From the NCBI GenBank assembly GCA_018065765.1, contig JAGHSR010000155.1, positions 1 to 10,510 on the forward strand: a DNA stretch of 10,510 nucleotides, read 5' to 3'. Shown in pieces: positions 7,015 to 10,510 of the stretch (position 1 is the first letter of the stretch; each line of letters starts with the position of its first letter). The notes below the pieces were generated by a model, which did no database searches, had not been told where the DNA came from, and saw only the letters and a program-made list of their open reading frames with translations. Position numbers and translations under genes: made by a program. The DNA comes from Candidatus Colicola coprequi. GTDB taxonomy: Bacteria > Bacteroidota > Bacteroidia > Bacteroidales > Paludibacteraceae.

Positions 7015-7045
7015 TTTGTCAGTTCAAAAAAAAGCAGTACTTTTG
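7015..7045 (+). promoter_or_regulatory. Bacteroidota promoter for tRNA-Glu and rpsT
   Basis: TTTG (7015-7018), 19-bp spacer, TACTTTTG (7038-7045). No other good promoter was found between the tRNA and rpsT, and there is no clear terminator between them. One transcript covering both genes is likely. Confidence 0.8.
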
Positions 7046-7080
7046 CAGCCGATTTCGCTCCGAGTGGGTGAAACATAGTA

Positions 7081-7148
7081 GCGAAAATGGCCTATTCGTC
7101 TGCAAGAGACGCAGCGATTTTGGCTTCGCGAAAATGGCCTATTCGTCT
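7081..7148 (+). repeat. Direct repeat duplicating the 5' end of tRNA-Glu
   Basis: A 21-bp sequence at 7081-7101 recurs exactly at 7128-7148 (period 47 bp). The second copy holds 8 nt of leader plus the first 13 nt of the tRNA, GGCCTATTCGTCT. The upstream copy is therefore a truncated tRNA 5' end inside the tRNA leader. Confidence 0.9.
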
Positions 7149-7207
7149 ATCGGCTAGGACGACAGATTTTCATTCTGTAAAGAGCAGTTCGACTCTGCTA
7201 TAGGCTA
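7136..7207 (+). tRNA. tRNA-Glu (anticodon UUC)
   Basis: Folds as a full cloverleaf. The acceptor is GGCCTAT/ATAGGCT (first pair G-U). The D arm has GTC/GAC around TATCGGCTAG. The anticodon stem is ACAGA/TCTGT with loop TTTTCAT, giving anticodon TTC. The T arm is AGCAG/CTGCT with loop TTCGACT. The discriminator is A7207. The following bases are CAA, so the CCA end is not encoded. It lies upstream of rpsT, probably on the same transcript. Confidence 0.95.
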
Positions 7208-7269
7208 CAAAAAACTGACCTTCCTCAAAGGTAACACATTTGTTCAACACAAAAAAAACAAACAAAGAG

Positions 7270-7524
7270 ATGGCAAACCACAAATCATCTTTGAAACGTA
7301 TTCGCCAAACCGCAACACGCAAGGCACACAACCATTATTATGCTAAAACTGCTCGCAACGCCGTTCGTGACTTGCGTTCTACCACAGAGAAAGCTGCTGC
7401 CGCTGCTATGTTGCCTAAAGTAAGTTCTATGTTGGATAAGTTGGCTAAACGCAACATCATCCATCGCAACAAAGCTGCTAACTTGAAATCCAGTTTGGCT
7501 CTTTACATCAATAAACTCGCTTAA
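7270..7524 (+). CDS. rpsT: 30S ribosomal protein S20
   Basis: An 84-residue, lysine/arginine-rich alpha-helical protein that binds 16S rRNA in the body of the 30S subunit. The N-terminus MANHKSSLKRIRQ and the central RNAVRDLRS and HRNKAANLKSSL segments are diagnostic for S20. The frame is open 30 nt further upstream to an ATG at 7240, but the ATG at 7270 gives the conserved N-terminus and normal size. The region before it is A-rich (AACAAAGAG) rather than a strong Shine-Dalgarno. A short hairpin, ACCTT-AAGGT (7218-7232), lies between the tRNA and the gene; whether it acts in processing or regulation is unknown. Confidence 0.97.
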   Translation: MANHKSSLKRIRQTATRKAHNHYYAKTARNAVRDLRSTTEKAAAAAMLPKVSSMLDKLAKRNIIHRNKAANLKSSLALYINKLA

Positions 7525-7547
7525 GTTTACTGAACATGTAATACGCT

Positions 7548-7573
7548 AAGAGCTACCCGATTGGGTGGCTCTT
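7548..7573 (+). terminator. Terminator-like hairpin after rpsT
   Basis: An 11-bp stem, AAGAGCTACCC/GGGTGGCTCTT, with one U-G pair and a GATT loop, 24 nt after the rpsT stop. It is followed by GTTATATC, a poor U-tract, so termination may be partial. It ends only 14 bp before the MFS start codon, and no promoter is seen in between. The MFS gene therefore probably relies on read-through. Confidence 0.65.
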
Positions 7574-7587
7574 GTTATATCAAAGCA

Positions 7588-8766
7588 ATGGAAACAGAAC
7601 GGTTGTGGAATAGCGAATATATCAAAGTTTGGTGTAGCAATTTTTTGTTATACTTTGCTTTTATGCTCATGACTCCCCTGCTTCCGTTGTATCTTGCCGA
7701 TACGTTCGATGCCAACAAGGAAGTGATTGGTTTGGTGTTGTCGGGTTATGCCATCGCAGCCCTTGTGATGCGTCCATTCAGCGGATACATAGTGGATTCA
7801 TGGCCAAGAAAGACGGTTCTGCTGGTGACATACTTTCTGACATGCGCTTTCTTCGGTGGCTACCTACTGGCGGGTTCGCTGACGCTTTTTGCTATCTTTA
7901 GGATGATACATGGTGCCCCATTTGGTGCTGCCGGAGTTAGTTTGAGTACCGTGATGATAGATGTGTTGCCGTCCTCGCGACGTGCCGAAGGGATAGGATA
8001 TTTCGGACTGAGCAACAACATTGCTACCGCCATCGCTCCCGGTGTGGGGCTCATGGTGTATCATCAGTGGCACAGTTATGAGATGTTGTTTGTGCTGTCT
8101 ATGTTGTGTTCGTTAGCAGGCGTGATTGTCAACGCCACCTTGCGTCTTAGACAACGAGAGATTATCCGCGAGAAGCAAGCCTTGTCGTTGGATCGATTTT
8201 TCCTGCTACAGGGGTGGGCGCTCTTTTTGGTAGTGTTCTCTTTGGCATTTGCTTACGGCATACTCTCCACTTACGTTGCCATCTATGGTCGCGAGCAGTT
8301 GGGTATCACCACGGGGACAGGGTTGTTCTTCACCCTATTTGCCGTTGGACTGATTATATCCCGACTGACGGGTACGCGTTCGCTCCGTGAGGGCAAGATT
8401 GTTCGGAATGCCACATGGGGGATTGTGGTCAGCATCAGCGGTTTTGTGCTCTTTTGCGCCGTCGGGCAGCAGTGGGCATACTATTTGGCTCCCCTTGTTA
8501 TCGGTTTGGGCAACGGTCATCTTTGGCCGGCTTTTCAGACGATGTTCATCAATCTCGCTGAGCACAACCAACGTGGAACAGCCAACTCTACCCTACTCAC
8601 CGGTTGGGACTTAGGTATGGCGGTAGGCATGTTCATTGGTGGCAGTGTGGCAGAGCATTACGGTTATCACATGGCGTTCTGGACGGGTGTGATGCTTTAT
8701 GCCGCAGGCGTTATCTTCTATTTTGTCTTTGCCCGGGCACATTTTATCCGTCATAAACTGCGGTAG
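7588..8766 (+). CDS. Major facilitator superfamily transporter
   Basis: A 392-residue inner-membrane permease with about 12 hydrophobic segments. The MFS motif A between TM2 and TM3 is seen as RPFSGYIVDSWPRKT (about residues 62-76), with the conserved Asp and Arg-Lys. A TM4/TM5 region, RMIHGAPFGAAG through GLSNNIATAIAPGVG, resembles proton-driven drug and sugar efflux carriers of the YfcJ/AraJ kind. The ATG at 7588 was chosen because the upstream in-frame TTG at 7561 lies inside the hairpin after rpsT. The gene is convergent with the sirtuin gene, with 11 bp between stop codons. Likely an exporter; substrate unknown. Confidence 0.92.
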   Translation: METERLWNSEYIKVWCSNFLLYFAFMLMTPLLPLYLADTFDANKEVIGLVLSGYAIAALVMRPFSGYIVDSWPRKTVLLVTYFLTCAFFGGYLLAGSLTLFAIFRMIHGAPFGAAGVSLSTVMIDVLPSSRRAEGIGYFGLSNNIATAIAPGVGLMVYHQWHSYEMLFVLSMLCSLAGVIVNATLRLRQREIIREKQALSLDRFFLLQGWALFLVVFSLAFAYGILSTYVAIYGREQLGITTGTGLFFTLFAVGLIISRLTGTRSLREGKIVRNATWGIVVSISGFVLFCAVGQQWAYYLAPLVIGLGNGHLWPAFQTMFINLAEHNQRGTANSTLLTGWDLGMAVGMFIGGSVAEHYGYHMAFWTGVMLYAAGVIFYFVFARAHFIRHKLR

Positions 8767-8777
8767 AAAACCCAAGG

Positions 8778-9476
8778 TTATCCAAACTGCTGAATCAGCT
8801 GCTCTACCAATGTCGGCACCCCCACGGTAGCGGGTTGGCGAAGGTGTGTGATGCGGTGTTTGTAAGGTCCAAACTCGGGTTGCCCCGGGTCAACAAAGTA
8901 GATGGGAGTCGTTTCGGGGGCGTATAAGAGTAAACTGGCTGCCGGATAGACATTGAGACTCGTTCCTACCACCACCAAGATATCTGCTGTAGCTGCCACC
9001 TCGCACGCTGCTGAGAAATACGGCACATTCTCCTGAAAGAAAACGATATACGGTCGCAACAAACTGCCATCGGGATGTCGGTCGCCATAGTGCTGTTCCC
9101 AGCCATTCAAGTCCACTGTAGCCATTTCGTTGACAGATGAACGGAGTTTGGTAATTTCGCCATGCAAATGAATCACATCCGTAGAACCTGCTCTTTCGTG
9201 AAGATTGTCGATGTTTTGCGTGATGATAGCCGTATTCGGGAAAGCTTGTTGCAGTCGCGCCAACGCGTAATGAGCAGCATTGGGCTGAGCCGCCAAGGTG
9301 TCACGACGACGAGCATTATAGAAGTCAACACACAACTGCGGGTTACGTTCCCACGCATCGTGTGTGCAGACATCTTCCACACGGTACTTTTCCCATAATC
9401 CATCACTATCTCGGAACGTTCCGAGACCACTCTCTGCGCTAACTCCTGCGCCGGTAAAAACTACGATTTTAGGCAT
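8778..9476 (-). CDS. cobB: NAD-dependent protein deacylase, sirtuin (Sir2/CobB type)
   Basis: Cytosolic sirtuins remove acyl groups from lysine using NAD+, giving nicotinamide and O-acyl-ADP-ribose. Motifs in order: GAGVSAESGLGTFRD (residues 10-23, NAD binding), TQNIDNLH (86-93), catalytic HLHGE (His105), GTSLNVYPA (171-179). FYNARR holds Tyr53-x-x-Arg56, the signature of SIRT5/CobB class III enzymes that accept succinyl/malonyl groups. The segment between the catalytic His and LRP has no cysteines, so the structural zinc site is absent. At 232 residues it is normal for a bacterial sirtuin. The frame is open upstream into the repeat island, but the ATG at 9476 gives the standard N-terminus MPKIVVFTGAG and fits the promoter at 9505-9536. 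Confidence 0.95.
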   Translation of the reverse strand: MPKIVVFTGAGVSAESGLGTFRDSDGLWEKYRVEDVCTHDAWERNPQLCVDFYNARRRDTLAAQPNAAHYALARLQQAFPNTAIITQNIDNLHERAGSTDVIHLHGEITKLRSSVNEMATVDLNGWEQHYGDRHPDGSLLRPYIVFFQENVPYFSAACEVAATADILVVVGTSLNVYPAASLLLYAPETTPIYFVDPGQPEFGPYKHRITHLRQPATVGVPTLVEQLIQQFG

Positions 9477-9504
9477 ACGAGATGATTGTTGTTGATTTCT
9501 TGGG

Positions 9505-9536
9505 CAAAGGTAGTACAAATTTTTGAAGTGGGCAAA
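9505..9536 (-). promoter_or_regulatory. Bacteroidota promoter for the sirtuin gene
   Basis: Minus strand: TTTG (9536-9533), 20-bp spacer, TACCTTTG (9512-9505). The predicted start near 9499 leaves a leader of roughly 20 nt. Confidence 0.8.
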
Positions 9537-9578
9537 ACTTTCTTGGTAAAAAACATTAATAGTCGTTTGATTTATCAA

Positions 9579-9612
9579 GAATGGAGAGAATGAAGCCCCT
9601 TTAAAAAAGGGG
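9579..9612. repeat. Heptamer remnant plus short hairpin, right repeat island
   Basis: GAATGGA (9579-9585) and a following GAGAATGAAG resemble the edge units of the heptamer arrays. A 7-bp stem, CCCCTTT-AAA-AAAGGGG (9596-9612), comes next, then a G-run. It lies upstream of the sirtuin promoter, so it is unlikely to act as a terminator for any intact gene here. Confidence 0.5.
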
Positions 9613-9617
9613 GGGGA

Positions 9618-9654
9618 GACCCTAACCCCGACCCTTTCCCTCATAGGGCAAGGG
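9618..9654. repeat. 37-bp hairpin (REP-like) element, copy 2
   Basis: 36/37 identical to 156-192 in the same orientation; the single difference is A to G in the linker before the hairpin. The stem CCCTT-CCCT/AGGG-AAGGG is fully conserved. Confidence 0.8.
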
Positions 9655-9663
9655 GGATAGTCC

Positions 9664-9679
9664 CTATAGGAGGTAAGAG
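9664..9679. repeat. 16-bp direct repeat, left copy
   Basis: CTATAGGAGGTAAGAG occurs here and at 10353-10368, bracketing the DUF4143 remnant. It is too long to be chance in this window, but I recognise no element end. It may be part of the island's repeat family. Confidence 0.7.
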
Positions 9680-9688
9680 GGGAAGCGT

Positions 9689-10275
9689 TTATAAGAATGG
9701 TGTCATGAAAATAGGTAAATAAGTCATCTCCTGCTCATGATGCAAATCTTTGGTATAAACTAAATAACTTTTCCCTATTCTGGTTGAAAATTTCTTGCAG
9801 AAGGCATCCAATGAAGCATGTGTCTTGTAACCGGAAGACTTGACTTCTATAGGACAAACTTTGCTCCCTTGAGAAAGAAGAAAATCTATCTCATAATTGT
9901 GATTGTCATCTTTGGGGAATGTGTAATAGAACAATCGGTAACCGGATGCGCGAAGCATTTGGGCAACCAAATTTTCATACACATAGCCCAAATTGGCAGA
10001 TAATTTGTCATTGAGCAATTTGCCGTACAATTCATTGTCTGTATATTTTTTATCCCAAAAAGCTAATGTAACAAACAACCCGGTATCTCCGACAAATAGT
10101 TTGTATTTGCTACTATCTGCCGTAAGTGACATGCCAACGTTCGGGTCATTCGTGTGATAAGCGATGTTAATAGTTTTACTATCCTCCAACTCGTGAATAT
10201 ATGTCAGTGTAGATGTTTGAGTCAGATTCCCTAATACAGGTGAGGGATGATAGCGAGATACGTTTTTACTCACAA
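9689..10275 (-). pseudogene. C-terminal remnant of a DUF4143-family ATPase (AAA ATPase domain missing)
   Basis: About 195 residues of recognisable protein, from VSKNVSRYHPSP to the natural C-terminus YLPIFMTPFL. This is the C-terminal half of the Bacteroidales ATPases that carry an N-terminal AAA domain and a C-terminal DUF4143 nuclease-like fold. The KLFVGDTGLFVTLAF and LSANLGYVYENLVAQML segments are characteristic. The PD-(D/E)xK-like pair is visible as NYEIDFLLS (near 9886) and PIEVKSSG (near 9846). Full-length relatives are about 400 residues or more. Here the P-loop and Walker B half is missing. Upstream of about 10275 the frame continues only through repeat-island DNA with no family resemblance (up to 10438). 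No frameshifted ATPase part was seen, and no promoter or good start codon sits at the junction. Most likely a 5'-truncated relic, cut by repeat insertion or rearrangement. Confidence 0.8.
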
Positions 10276-10430
10276 AAAGCAAATGATATATGCAAATAAT
10301 TTCGGGCAAATATCGTCTCACACCGAAATTTGGGTTAGAGGCCGCTACGCTGCTATAGGAGGTAAGAGAGCCCAAAAAGCCCCAGCAGAGGGGGAAGACC
10401 CTATCCCCAACCCCTCGCGTTCGGCAACAA
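10276..10430. other. Non-coding junction of the right repeat island
   Basis: This joins the truncated gene to the right-hand dispersed element. It contains the 16-bp repeat (10353-10368) and a 17-bp start of the hairpin element, GACCCTATCCCCAACCC (10397-10413), which matches 156-172 at 16/17 and then diverges. Nothing else was recognised. Confidence 0.6.
10353..10368. repeat. 16-bp direct repeat, right copy
   Basis: Exact copy of 9664-9679 in the same orientation, 689 bp away, on the other side of the DUF4143 remnant. Confidence 0.7.
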
Positions 10431-10510
10431 GGTCGCAAAGGCTGATACAGCTCCGCTTAATCAGCAGGCGACTTGTGCCTTCGCTCTCCCCATGCGAACA
10501 AGTTCTTTGG
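10431..10510. repeat. Dispersed repeat element, right copy (cut by window end)
   Basis: Aligns without gaps to positions 1-80 (about 66/80), with the last 29 bases identical. The stem is present as GCTGAT (10441-10446) with ATCAGC (10460-10465), changed in both arms compared with the left copy so that pairing is kept. The closing palindrome is cut at its first half by the end of the window. Confidence 0.78.

Noticed and set aside
7081..7207. Attachment site of an integrative element at tRNA-Glu
   Set aside because: Integrative elements normally duplicate the tRNA 3' end; here the 5' end is duplicated 47 bp away, no integrase is present, and downstream lies rpsT.
9477..9644. N-terminal extension of the sirtuin starting in the repeat island (MRERVGVRV...)
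   Set aside because: That part is translated hairpin element and upstream promoter; the ATG at 9476 gives the conserved sirtuin N-terminus.
1..10510. The window as a composite transposon or genomic island bounded by its terminal repeats
   Set aside because: The interior holds core genes (tRNA-Glu, rpsT) and no transposase or integrase; the element is a dispersed repeat and window edges are arbitrary.

Overview
The window looks like chromosomal DNA from a Bacteroidales-type member of the Bacteroidota. Four intergenic regions carry copies of the Bacteroidota promoter (TTTG, 19-20 bp, TAnnTTTG). Shine-Dalgarno sequences are weak or absent. The proteins (C69 dipeptidase, a small beta-barrel outer-membrane protein, a PepD-type M20 peptidase, a DUF4143-family remnant) fit that phylum. 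The genus cannot be fixed from the sequence alone.

Layout. Positions 1-411 are a non-coding repeat island: an 80-90 bp dispersed element, heptanucleotide arrays, and a 37-bp hairpin element. From 4597 down to 412 on the minus strand runs a probable peptide-degradation operon: exported C69 dipeptidase, cytosolic aminoacyl-histidine dipeptidase (pepD), and an S66 LD-carboxypeptidase. The S66 gene is bracketed by two heptamer arrays, and its start codon seems to have been absorbed by one of them. A compact divergent promoter pair (4639-4686) separates this operon from a plus-strand MATE efflux pump. The pump converges on a minus-strand outer-membrane beta-barrel gene. A second divergent promoter pair (6957-7045) serves that gene and a tRNA-Glu(UUC)/rpsT unit. 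A terminator-like hairpin and an MFS transporter follow. The MFS gene converges on a minus-strand sirtuin deacylase with its own promoter.

Positions 9579-10510 form a second repeat island built from the same modules as the first. It surrounds the C-terminal remnant of a DUF4143-type ATPase. The first 80 and last 80 bases of the window align without gaps (66/80 by hand count).

The genes are ordinary housekeeping and accessory functions. The most interesting content is the non-coding repeat system. It has exact 7-bp arrays ending exactly 3 nt beyond two different stop codons, an array in place of a gene's start codon, a dispersed element whose stem shows a compensatory base-pair change between its two copies, and a mosaic reuse of a few modules. 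I found no CRISPR array, insertion-sequence transposase, prophage, or recognisable new defence system.
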